Under the pieces are notes generated by a model that was not told where the DNA came from, did no database searches, and saw only the letters and a program-made list of their open reading frames with translations. A program made the translations under genes and the position numbers. Shown one piece after another: positions 6,267-13,631 of a stretch of 19,531 bases of DNA (within the stretch, counting starts at the first letter, position 1; each line of letters begins with the position of its first letter). This DNA is from Pseudomonadota bacterium (GTDB lineage Bacteria; Desulfobacterota; Desulfobacteria; Desulfobacterales; Desulfosarcinaceae), in NCBI GenBank assembly GCA_023435265.1, contig JAEYRZ010000106.1:1-19531 (forward strand). Direction: 5' to 3'.

Positions 6267-7387
6267 AGCGGTTTCGCCTGCTTCCCCTTCAGTTTAAGAC
6301 GACACCCCGAACGGACGTCCTTTTTCCAGAAGTCATGCAAAAAGCCAACCCGAACCACATGGAACAGCGGCACCTTCCTGAACTGGTCTGCCGTATCGAC
6401 CCCCGGGGTCGGCTGACGTATATCAACCCGCGATCTTTTCTGGCGGCGCCCGACCGCAAGGGATCCAACCTGCTGGGTCGGCCGTTTCATTCCGCCCTTT
6501 CTTCGAAAGCCGGCCGCGGCGCCTGGGCGCAGGCGCTGCAGGCGGTCATGGCCGAGGCCCGACCCATTCAAATCGATTTAAACTACCGCGAATTGCGTTG
6601 CGCGCGCCGTTTCAGATGCTTTTTTCTTCCGGAATTCAACGGGACGGGCGAAGTCGCGGGCGTCACGGTGATTGCCGCCCCAGCCGCCGAAGCGCAGACC
6701 ACGGCCGACGCGGAATCGCAGCCGGTGACGAAAAGCACCTTCATGTCTCATATCAGCCATGAACTGCGCACGCCGCTGGCCGGCATGATGAACCTAATCG
6801 AACTGATCGGCGAAAATCCACAGCGGAACTGCACCGCAGAGAACATCTCCTTGATCCTGGAAGCGGGCCAGGAACTCAAGTCCATGATCAGCACCCTGCT
6901 CGAAGCCCTGCAAGATCAATCCGGATCCGGCATGATCAACCTTAGAGGCGCGGCTTCGAAAAATACTTCCTCCGGCGAAAGCATCCTCGACGCCCTGTCC
7001 CATCTGGGCCCCTTGCATGTGCTGATCGTGGAAGACAATTACATCAATCTGCTCGCTTTTCGGCAGACGCTTGAGCAATCCGGTTTCAGGGTGCAGGAGG
7101 CGATGAACGGCGAGGAAGCGCTGGCCTGTCTCGAACGCGAGCCGTTCGACCTTGTTTTGATGGATGTCCGTATGCCGGTAATGGACGGCCTGGAAGCCAC
7201 CCGGCGTATTCGCGCCTCCCGCAGACGGCGCCTGCGCGAAACCAAGGTGATCGCCCTGACCGGCTATACCCTGGCGGACGACCGCCAGCGCATCATGGAG
7301 GCTGGTGCCGACGGCATCATCAGCAAACCGATCGACACCGAGGATCTGACCCGCGCGCTCCAGGGGCTATTTCCTTCAAGCCCTTGA
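6263..7387 (+). CDS. PAS-HisKA-REC hybrid protein lacking the ATPase domain
   Basis: A 374-residue signalling protein. Residues about 36-140 look like a PAS domain (LVCRIDPRGRLTYINP opening, VAGVTVIAAP closing strand). Residues 155-217 are a HisKA dimerisation/phosphotransfer helix with phospho-acceptor His166 in FMSHISHELRTPLAGMMN. About 30 residues later comes a complete receiver domain (251-368) with acidic pair Glu257/Asp258, phospho-acceptor Asp301 (LVLMDVRMPVMDG), Thr333 and Lys355. The HATPase_c domain expected between HisKA and REC is absent with no frame break, so the protein cannot phosphorylate itself alone; it may be a phosphorelay or scaffold module driven by another kinase. The GTG start at 6263 overlaps the upstream stop; ATG 6335 is an alternative. 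Confidence 0.88.
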   Translation: MKRFRLLPLQFKTTPRTDVLFPEVMQKANPNHMEQRHLPELVCRIDPRGRLTYINPRSFLAAPDRKGSNLLGRPFHSALSSKAGRGAWAQALQAVMAEARPIQIDLNYRELRCARRFRCFFLPEFNGTGEVAGVTVIAAPAAEAQTTADAESQPVTKSTFMSHISHELRTPLAGMMNLIELIGENPQRNCTAENISLILEAGQELKSMISTLLEALQDQSGSGMINLRGAASKNTSSGESILDALSHLGPLHVLIVEDNYINLLAFRQTLEQSGFRVQEAMNGEEALACLEREPFDLVLMDVRMPVMDGLEATRRIRASRRRRLRETKVIALTGYTLADDRQRIMEAGADGIISKPIDTEDLTRALQGLFPSSP

Positions 7388-7648
7388 ATTATCGCTGCAG
7401 GCAGGCCCTGCGTATCGCGCAGGTCGGCTCTGCGTATCTCGGGGGCACTTCAAGGTAGGGTCGTTCTACCGCCTTATTGCCTTGCCGACCCCATTTTAAA
7501 ATCGGCGCATTCCGTTATCTACAGGGCTGAGCTTGATGACTGAATCCGTAGAAGAAGGAAGAACCCTTCAGTGGCATTGGCCTGTCCTCACGTAACAACC
7601 ACCTTTTTCCACCGCAACAGCGGCCGCAATCCGCAGCCGGATGAGGCT

Positions 7649-8761
7649 ATGCGCGACAGCCGAAAGACCAAAGCGGAACTCATCTCCGAGTTGAAAGACC
7701 TGCGCCATCGCTGCGCATGGCTTGAAGCCGAAGCGGGAATGGCGCCACGCAACGATATGCTGCTTCGTCAAAGCGGTTTGCTGCGCACGATGGCCCGCAA
7801 TTTTCCGGACGGCGCCATGGCCATCTTCGATAATGAACTGCGTTTTCAAATGCTTGAAGGCAAAGCGCTTTCCCAGCTGGCCGTTACACCGGAGCAAGTC
7901 GAAGGCAGATCGCTGATGGACTTGACCGACGAGGAAAATCGGGAAACGCTGGTCAATCGCTACCGCCGTGTATTGGCCGGCGAAACCTTGAGTGCCGAAA
8001 ACGCGTACCAGGGCCGATGGTTTTTGACCCACTACATCCCCTTGCGCGATGCTTCGGACGAGGTGATCGGCGGCGCCGTTCTGGCCGTGGATATCACCGA
8101 TCGCAAGCACGCCGAAGAAAAAATGAAGGCCGCGCTCAATGAAAAAGAAATTCTGCTGCGTGAAATTCACCACCGTGTGAAAAACAACATGCAGGTGATC
8201 CTCAGCCTGCTGAACCTGCAGGCCGCCAACCAGGCCGATCCCCGTGTAAAGGTTCTATTCGAGGAATTGCGCAACCGGATCAACGCGATGTCGCTGATTC
8301 ACGAAACGCTGCACCAATCCGACTCGCTGACCCGCATCAATCTGCACTCTTATGTGCAGGGCCTGGGGGCCGCTCTGCTGCGCATGTACGAGATGCAGTC
8401 CCGCGGGATCGATCTCTCCGTTCAGGCCCGGGGGGTCTTCATCAGCCTCGACCAGGCGGTTCCCTGCGGACTGATCATCAACGAACTGATTTCCAACGCC
8501 CTGAAATATGCCTTTCCGGAAGGAAGAGGCGGTCAAATTCATGTCGAAGCGTCCGAGAAGGAAACGATCTACGATCTGTCGGTCAGCGACAATGGCATCG
8601 GGCTGCCCGCGGAACTGGACATACGCCGCATCCCGACGTTGGGCCTGAGGCTCGTCGTAGGATTGGCGGAAAGCCAGTTGGGCGGATCCATCGAGGTCGA
8701 CCGCAGCGGGGGAAGCCGGTTCCGCATCCGCTTCCCCCATTCGGATAAAAGTGCTTCGTGA
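7649..8761 (+). CDS. PAS histidine kinase of the HisKA_2 type
   Basis: A 370-residue cytosolic sensor kinase. A short N-terminal coiled coil (MRDSRKTKAELISELKDLRH) leads to a PAS domain (about 42-155, ending GAVLAVDITDRKHAEEKM). The HisKA_2 box REIHHRVKNNMQ follows (phospho-acceptor His175), then HATPase motifs NELISNALKYAFP (Asn283), DNGIGLP and GLRLVVGLAESQLGG. HisKA_2 kinases usually signal to stand-alone or output-bearing response regulators; the neighbour that follows, overlapping by GTGA, begins with a receiver domain and is the likely target. I chose ATG 7649 because this N-terminus is typical of related kinases and GATGAGG precedes it; GTG 7571 would add 26 unusual residues but has AAGGAAG upstream. 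Confidence 0.9.
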   Translation: MRDSRKTKAELISELKDLRHRCAWLEAEAGMAPRNDMLLRQSGLLRTMARNFPDGAMAIFDNELRFQMLEGKALSQLAVTPEQVEGRSLMDLTDEENRETLVNRYRRVLAGETLSAENAYQGRWFLTHYIPLRDASDEVIGGAVLAVDITDRKHAEEKMKAALNEKEILLREIHHRVKNNMQVILSLLNLQAANQADPRVKVLFEELRNRINAMSLIHETLHQSDSLTRINLHSYVQGLGAALLRMYEMQSRGIDLSVQARGVFISLDQAVPCGLIINELISNALKYAFPEGRGGQIHVEASEKETIYDLSVSDNGIGLPAELDIRRIPTLGLRLVVGLAESQLGGSIEVDRSGGSRFRIRFPHSDKSAS

Positions 8762-10236
8762 CCAAAAAAGCTTCGATCATGATCGTGGAAGACGAATTCG
8801 TGGTGTCGCACGACCTGGCGGTCAGCCTGACCGACCTCGGCTACACGGTTTGCGCGCAGGTCGACTCCGGCACCGGAGCGATCCAGCAGGCCGGCCAGCA
8901 TCACCCGGATTTGATCCTGATGGATATCCGCCTCAAGGGCGAGATGGACGGCATCCAGGCAGCGGCCTGCATTCATCAGTTATACCGCATGCCGGTCATT
9001 TTCCTGACCGCCCATGCCGACCAGGAGCTGTTGAAGCGGGCCAAGATCGCCGAACCGTTCGGTTATCTGCTCAAACCCTTCACGAAAGCCGACCTGTACA
9101 CGGCGCTCGAGGTGGGTTTGTACAAGGCCCGCCTGGAATCGCGCCTGCGCCGCAGCGAGGACCGCTTCAAGCAGATGGCCGACCAGCTGCCGACCGTCAT
9201 CTGCGAGTTGAACCGCGATTATCAGGTCCAGTTCATCAACAGGGCCGGACTGCAGCTGCTGGGACTGGGACCCGATGATTTCCGGCGCGGCATCGATCTG
9301 CGCAGGCATCTTCAACATGCCGAAGGTGCCGACGATCCTTTCCGGGAAGCTCTGCTGGGTCTTGCGAGCGGGCCCTCGGAAAAAGGCGTTCTCAAAAACC
9401 ACGGCTCCCCGATCACCGTTATCGCGCGCTGCGCACCCATCCATGAGGAGAACCGAATCGTCGGCGTCAGGGCCAGCCTGACCGATATTTCGGAGCTGAA
9501 ACATTCGCAGGAACAACTGAGTCATGTCCACCGCATGGAGACGGTCGGAACGCTGGCCGGCGGGATCGCCCATGAATTCAACAATGCCTTGACAACGATC
9601 ATGACCGGCATCGAACTTCTACGCATGCATTCCGGCGACCTTGCCAAGACGCAACGCTATCTGGACAACATGCAGGCGGTCAGTGACCGCATGGCGCACT
9701 TGATTCGTCTGCTGCTGGCCTATGCAGGGCAAGGGCAATGGCGGATCGCCACCATGCCGTTGTCGCACTTTGTCGCGACCGCCCTGGAACGGGCGGTTTC
9801 GATAGACGACCGGCAGATCGAACTGACGACCGAACTCCAGGTGGACGGTCCGCCCGTCGCCCTTGATGAAGCCCAATTTCAAATGATCATAGCGGCCCTG
9901 GTGGCCAATGCGGTCGAAGCGATCCAGGGCAAAGGCCGGATCACGATCTCGACCGGTGAAGCACGCCTGGAGGCGAATGACGTCCAATCCATGGCCGGGC
10001 TCCGGCCCGGTCATTACGCCTGGCTGACTGTCGAGGACAATGGCCGCGGCATGCAGGAATCCGTCCGCCGCCGAATTTTCGAGCCGTTTTTCAGCACCAA
10101 GTTTCAAGGCCGGGGGCTTGGAATGGCATCGGTGTATGGAATTGTCAAAAACCACGGTGGCTGGATCGGGGTGGACTCCCATTCCGGCCGCGGAACCCGG
10201 GTGATCATCTACTTTCCGGCGCAGGCGGATTCCTGA
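8758..10236 (+). CDS. REC-PAS-HisKA-HATPase sensor kinase/response regulator
   Basis: A 492-residue protein with a receiver domain first: acidic cluster E11/D12, phospho-acceptor Asp56 in DLILMDIR, Thr84 and Lys106 (LLKPFTKAD). A PAS domain (about 132-247, ending ASLTDISELKHSQEQL) follows, then HisKA with His272 in GTLAGGIAHEFNNALTTIM, and an HATPase domain with N-box LVANAVEAI, DNGRGM, the F-box EPFFSTK and GRGLGMASVYG. It is likely phosphorylated by the upstream HisKA_2 kinase and then modulates its own C-terminal kinase, whose final target is not in the window (the ATPase-less PAS-HisKA-REC protein is one candidate). The start is GTG 8758, inside the upstream stop. There is no membrane span. 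Confidence 0.9.
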   Translation: MTKKASIMIVEDEFVVSHDLAVSLTDLGYTVCAQVDSGTGAIQQAGQHHPDLILMDIRLKGEMDGIQAAACIHQLYRMPVIFLTAHADQELLKRAKIAEPFGYLLKPFTKADLYTALEVGLYKARLESRLRRSEDRFKQMADQLPTVICELNRDYQVQFINRAGLQLLGLGPDDFRRGIDLRRHLQHAEGADDPFREALLGLASGPSEKGVLKNHGSPITVIARCAPIHEENRIVGVRASLTDISELKHSQEQLSHVHRMETVGTLAGGIAHEFNNALTTIMTGIELLRMHSGDLAKTQRYLDNMQAVSDRMAHLIRLLLAYAGQGQWRIATMPLSHFVATALERAVSIDDRQIELTTELQVDGPPVALDEAQFQMIIAALVANAVEAIQGKGRITISTGEARLEANDVQSMAGLRPGHYAWLTVEDNGRGMQESVRRRIFEPFFSTKFQGRGLGMASVYGIVKNHGGWIGVDSHSGRGTRVIIYFPAQADS

Positions 10237-10264
10237 TGAACCCCGAAGCCGTGGAGAATTGTTT

Positions 10265-10301
10265 ACGGGTACTCTTTTTTTCCTGAAAAAAAGGCTCCCG
10301 T
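10265..10301 (+). terminator. Terminator-like stem with T and A tracts
   Basis: CTTTTTTT (10274-10281) pairs with AAAAAAAG (10286-10293) around CCTG, flanked by ACGGG (10265-10269) and CCCGT (10297-10301), which can extend the stem. It sits just after the kinase gene and directly in front of the phaC promoter, so it probably insulates the two units. The last base, 10301, abuts the -35 box region. Confidence 0.45.
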
Positions 10302-10302
10302 A

Positions 10303-10330
10303 TTGACTTTTGGCTGCTAAATTCTATTAT
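10303..10330 (+). promoter_or_regulatory. Sigma70-type promoter for the phaC/phasin unit
   Basis: TTGACT (10303-10308) and TATTAT (10325-10330) are 16 bases apart; five of six bases match consensus in each box. This is the best promoter in the window. It predicts a transcript beginning near 10337 with a leader of about 115 bases before the phaC start at 10451, and reads in the direction of phaC and the two phasin-like genes. Confidence 0.65.
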
Positions 10331-10450
10331 TCATCTACCTTCGGCGCGCAAGAAATTCTTCGGCACATCCCTCCGGCTCCGCTCATGCAATGCGCGCAAA
10401 AGCAGCATCATCGGGCCGATCCAACCGCGGTCCTGAATAAAGGAAAACAC

Positions 10451-12295
10451 ATGATCCAAGTCAATGCGGACAGTGACCGCATTCGCACCGACAGCCTGCT
10501 GGCGTTGATGGGTTCCACACCGGCCGACAACCATGAGGGCCTCGAGATCGATGCCGGCTTTAAAGGCAGTTTCATGGGACAACAGGTGAAATCCCTGATC
10601 GGCCTGCAGAGGCATCTTGAGATGGCCGCGCTATCTCCCAACCTGCTCGGCCCTTTGGCGGTTGTGGCCGGCTGGCAGGGCGCCTTTCTGCGCCTCTGGC
10701 TGACCGACCCGATCCGCCATTACGCCGAAATTTGCGCCCAAACCGGAGAGAATCCCAATTTTTTCGGTGCGCAGAACGAACGCGTCGAATTGCTCTATGC
10801 CCGGCTGCTGCACGAATTTTGCGGGGTGTTCCTGGACCACAACGGCCGTTTCGATACCCGCAAGGCGCGCGATTATTCAACCGCAAGAGAAGGCAAAGTC
10901 TTCCTCGCAGACGTCATCCGGCAGTTCGCATGGCTCGAGCGCCAATACAATTCGCTAGGGCGCACGCGCCTGATGGCTTACAAGGATATGCTCAAATGTC
11001 TGCTCATGGCCGTTACCGAATCCCTGCACACCGACGGCCCGCTGCCCTTTGCCGGGAAACCTGCGGAACAGATGGAGCCTGGGGAATTCGACGATTACAT
11101 GGCCGGCGTCCGCACGCGGCTGGAGAATTTGCACGCCGCGCGGGCCTTCGACATCAAAACATTCAGCGAAGTGGCCACTCAGTCCCGGATCGGTTTTTCA
11201 CCCTACGAAATCGTGGAGTATTCAGAGCGCTACTCGGTCCGGTTGCGGCATTACCTTCTACCGCCCGGGGTCCAGCCCAATAACCGCGTTCTGTACATCA
11301 ATACGCCGCTGATCAACAAACCTGAAATCCTGGACCTGGCGGAAGGAAAGTCCATCGTGGCCGGATTGCTCCAGGCGGGTTATGCCGTTTACATGGTCGA
11401 TTACGGCAATCCGGGCATCGAAGAAAGCCGCCTCGATCTGGAATTTTACGCCAAAACCATCCACGATGATTACTTGTCGCTGATCAAGCGCAAGCATCCC
11501 GGGCAGGACATTTATATTCTGGGCTACTGCATGGGCGGAACCTTGATGCTGCCGTACGTCGCCCGCCGCGCCGAGGAGCGGCTGGCGCGCGGCAGGGACA
11601 TGGATATCAAGAAAGTGGCTTATCTGGTCTCGCCGTTCAAGTTCGATGACCGCGAAAACGGCATGGGGCCCATGCGGCAGTTGCTCCGCGACACCTACGA
11701 TCCGCAGTTCATGGAGGTACTCTTCGGCAACGTCAACATTCCCCCGCAGTTGATCGAGGAAGGCATGCAGGTCACGCAACCGGGCGTGCGTTACAGCGTT
11801 CCGATGGGCTTTTTCGCCCGGGCGATCAAAAAGGAATCGATCGATGACGCCGCACCCTTTCTCTACTGGCTCCTGCATGGCTCGCGGTTTCCCGCCCGGG
11901 CCCATCGGGAGTGGATCAAACGCTTTTATGTCGAAGATCAGATCGCCAGAGGGACTTACTGTCTTCCATCAATCGTGCCCGAGTTGAACGGCAAACCCGT
12001 GCGCCTGGACATTCTGGAAAAGGCCAATGTGCAATTTCTGGACTATCGCGGGTTGCGCGACCCGATCACGCCGATCCAGTCGAGTCTGAACAACGTCCTG
12101 GATATCCATGTGGGCGGCGGTTGCCTGGAGTTCAGCTGCCCGCACCTGAATCGTTCGATCGAACAAAACGTCGGCCATATCTTCGTGGTCAGCAAGCGTC
12201 TGCTTTCTGAATTCATCATGCTGCTGCAATCCTTTTTCGATGAGAAGATTCCGGAAGGCATATGCGATCGCGGACCCGTGAAGTGCGACGTTTAA
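10451..12295 (+). CDS. phaC: Long PhaC-like polyhydroxyalkanoate synthase
   Basis: A 614-residue alpha/beta-hydrolase-fold protein of the PHA synthase family, which polymerises (R)-3-hydroxyacyl-CoA into polyester on granules. The lipase-like box GYCMGG carries nucleophile Cys360; Asp537 in LRDPITP and His576 in NVGHIFV complete the triad. The N-terminal 250 residues are much longer than in class III PhaC and resemble the class I/II N-terminal region only loosely. VRLRHYLLPPG and LYINTPLINKPEILDL mark the fold's first strands. The start is ATG 10451, with AAAGGA seven bases upstream; the frame is open further back into the promoter, which I reject. It heads a unit with two phasin-like genes. 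The exact synthase class, and whether it works alone or with PhaE, are unclear. Confidence 0.85.
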   Translation: MIQVNADSDRIRTDSLLALMGSTPADNHEGLEIDAGFKGSFMGQQVKSLIGLQRHLEMAALSPNLLGPLAVVAGWQGAFLRLWLTDPIRHYAEICAQTGENPNFFGAQNERVELLYARLLHEFCGVFLDHNGRFDTRKARDYSTAREGKVFLADVIRQFAWLERQYNSLGRTRLMAYKDMLKCLLMAVTESLHTDGPLPFAGKPAEQMEPGEFDDYMAGVRTRLENLHAARAFDIKTFSEVATQSRIGFSPYEIVEYSERYSVRLRHYLLPPGVQPNNRVLYINTPLINKPEILDLAEGKSIVAGLLQAGYAVYMVDYGNPGIEESRLDLEFYAKTIHDDYLSLIKRKHPGQDIYILGYCMGGTLMLPYVARRAEERLARGRDMDIKKVAYLVSPFKFDDRENGMGPMRQLLRDTYDPQFMEVLFGNVNIPPQLIEEGMQVTQPGVRYSVPMGFFARAIKKESIDDAAPFLYWLLHGSRFPARAHREWIKRFYVEDQIARGTYCLPSIVPELNGKPVRLDILEKANVQFLDYRGLRDPITPIQSSLNNVLDIHVGGGCLEFSCPHLNRSIEQNVGHIFVVSKRLLSEFIMLLQSFFDEKIPEGICDRGPVKCDV

Positions 12296-12405
12296 TGTGC
12301 CGGCCGTAGTCGCGCGGCATCGGGACTTCGGCCATTGTCACAAACCCCAAACCGCTGGCCGGTTCTCTGTACCGGTCAAAAAGATTTCATCAGAAGGAGA
12401 ATTAA

Positions 12406-12714
12406 ATGGTAACCGATAGAATGACCAAAAGGATGATCGATCTTCAGAAGTCGACCTTCGACATGATGCTCAACACCATGAGCAACATCCAGGAACAGTC
12501 CGGGAGGGCCACCCAGGCCTGGTTCGAACAGATGGCCGGCCTGCCGCAGGAGGGCGTGAAGACAATGGGTCACTGGATGGATTCGATCCGCGAAACGCGC
12601 AACGAATTCAACTCGATCATCCGGGACAGCTACGACAACTGGGGAAACATCTTCGAGGAGACCGTGCGCAGAACGGAAGAAGCAGCACGCCAATCTCAAC
12701 ACAGCGCCGAGTAA
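12406..12714 (+). CDS. Small phasin-like PHA granule protein, copy 1
   Basis: A 102-residue, all-helical, Met/Gln-rich protein with no Cys and no signal. The pattern IDLQKSTFDMMLNTMSNIQE, WFEQMAGLPQEGVKTMGHWM, then R..FNSIIRDSYDNW, is what small amphipathic phasins show. It is clearly paralogous to the next gene (shared K-x2-FD-x3-N-x-M, QEQ, EQ, P-x-EG, W, R-x2-F and D positions). Phasins coat PHA granules and control their number and size, and placement right after phaC supports that role. The start ATG 12406 has AAGGAG six bases upstream, an excellent site fitting an abundant structural protein. The assignment rests on context and composition rather than a strong family motif. Confidence 0.7.
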   Translation: MVTDRMTKRMIDLQKSTFDMMLNTMSNIQEQSGRATQAWFEQMAGLPQEGVKTMGHWMDSIRETRNEFNSIIRDSYDNWGNIFEETVRRTEEAARQSQHSAE

Positions 12715-12738
12715 TTCGGACCGGCGGGAGGGCCGACA

Positions 12739-13002
12739 ATGGATCAAAAGAAAATATTCAGGCAGATGCTGGAGTTTAACAAGGCCTCTTTTGACAATTC
12801 CTTCAACGCAATGGTCATGCTGCAGGAGCAGGCGGAGAAATCGGCGCACATGATGCTGGAACAGGCCACCTGGATTCCCGAAGAAGGCCGTAACGCCATC
12901 AACGAATGGGTCAAGGCGTATAAGAAGGGACGAATCGACTTCAAGAAATTCATGGACGACAATTTTCAGAAGGTCGAATCTTATTTTCAATCCGCCGATT
13001 AA
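12739..13002 (+). CDS. Small phasin-like PHA granule protein, copy 2
   Basis: An 87-residue, helical, Lys/Met-rich protein 24 bases after copy 1, preceded by GGGAGG about eight bases before ATG 12739. LEFNKASFDNSFNAMVMLQE, LEQATWIPEEGRNAINEWV and GRIDFKKFMDD align along its length with copy 1 without large gaps, so the pair arose by tandem duplication. It is shorter by a C-terminal tail and more basic. It is probably also a granule-surface protein; the two may act at different stages or bind different partners (inference). A hairpin follows the gene. Confidence 0.68.
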   Translation: MDQKKIFRQMLEFNKASFDNSFNAMVMLQEQAEKSAHMMLEQATWIPEEGRNAINEWVKAYKKGRIDFKKFMDDNFQKVESYFQSAD

Positions 13003-13012
13003 GCGCATTTGG

Positions 13013-13044
13013 GGACCGCCCGGCGTCCACCGATACGGCGGTCC
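13013..13044. terminator. Hairpin between convergent PHA units
   Basis: GGACCGCC (13013-13020) pairs perfectly with GGCGGTCC (13037-13044) around a 16-base loop, 11 bases after the second phasin-like gene. TCTTCCC follows on the plus strand. It likely ends the phaC-phasin transcript and might also stop read-through from the convergent phaE-phaC-phaJ operon. Confidence 0.5.
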
Positions 13045-13186
13045 TCTTCCCGCTTGAATACCATATTCCGAGCCGGTACTCCGAATCTTATAAAAGAGTC
13101 ATCGGCGCAGCTCGAAAGCGGCCTCATGTACGCCGTCATCGAGCAGCGCGGAGGGGACGAGAGTTTTCAGCAGCGGATAATCTGCT

Positions 13187-13618
13187 TTAATCGGCAACCT
13201 TTCGCTTCACCGGACTCACCATCGCGGTGCCGTCCACGATCAGCTTTTCATTCTGGTTCAGGCAACGGGTGATCAGCCGCACCCGATTCTTGTTCACATC
13301 GATTTCCGAAACCTCGACCCGCGCCGTAAGCGTGTCGCCGATAAAGGCCGGCGCCAGAAACTTGAGTTCCTGCTCAACGTAGATGGTTCCTGTGCCGGGC
13401 AGTTGCATCCCGATGACGGTGGAGATGAGACTGGCAGATAGCATGCCGTGTGCAATGCGCTGTTTGAAATAGGTGTTCTCGGCATAGGACTGATTGACAT
13501 GTGCAGGATTGAAATCACCCGTAATGCCGGCGAATTGGTATATATCGCTTTCGGACAGCGTCTTGGAGAATTCGGCCGATTGCCCGATGCGCAGTTCGTG
13601 GATGGTTTTCCCGATCAC
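13187..13618 (-). CDS. phaJ: MaoC-family (R)-specific enoyl-CoA hydratase
   Basis: A 143-residue hot-dog-fold protein. The hydratase motif DIYQFAGITGDFNPAHVNQ carries catalytic Asp35 and His40, followed by RIAHGML, as in PhaJ. The reaction hydrates trans-2-enoyl-CoA to (R)-3-hydroxyacyl-CoA, the direct monomer for PHA synthase, linking fatty-acid beta-oxidation to polymer. The start is GTG 13618, with AAAGGAAG about eight bases upstream, located inside the end of phaC; the frame extends upstream to 13687 but overlaps phaC and is not family-like. It is the last gene of the minus-strand phaE-phaC-phaJ operon, 13 bases after phaC. A general MaoC dehydratase role is the alternative. Confidence 0.88.
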   Translation of the reverse strand: MIGKTIHELRIGQSAEFSKTLSESDIYQFAGITGDFNPAHVNQSYAENTYFKQRIAHGMLSASLISTVIGMQLPGTGTIYVEQELKFLAPAFIGDTLTARVEVSEIDVNKNRVRLITRCLNQNEKLIVDGTAMVSPVKRKVAD

Positions 13619-13631
13619 TTTTGCTTCCTTT

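Noticed and set aside
10310..10450. N-terminal extension of the long phaC
   Set aside because: It overlaps the -10 region of the promoter; ATG 10451 has an excellent ribosome site.
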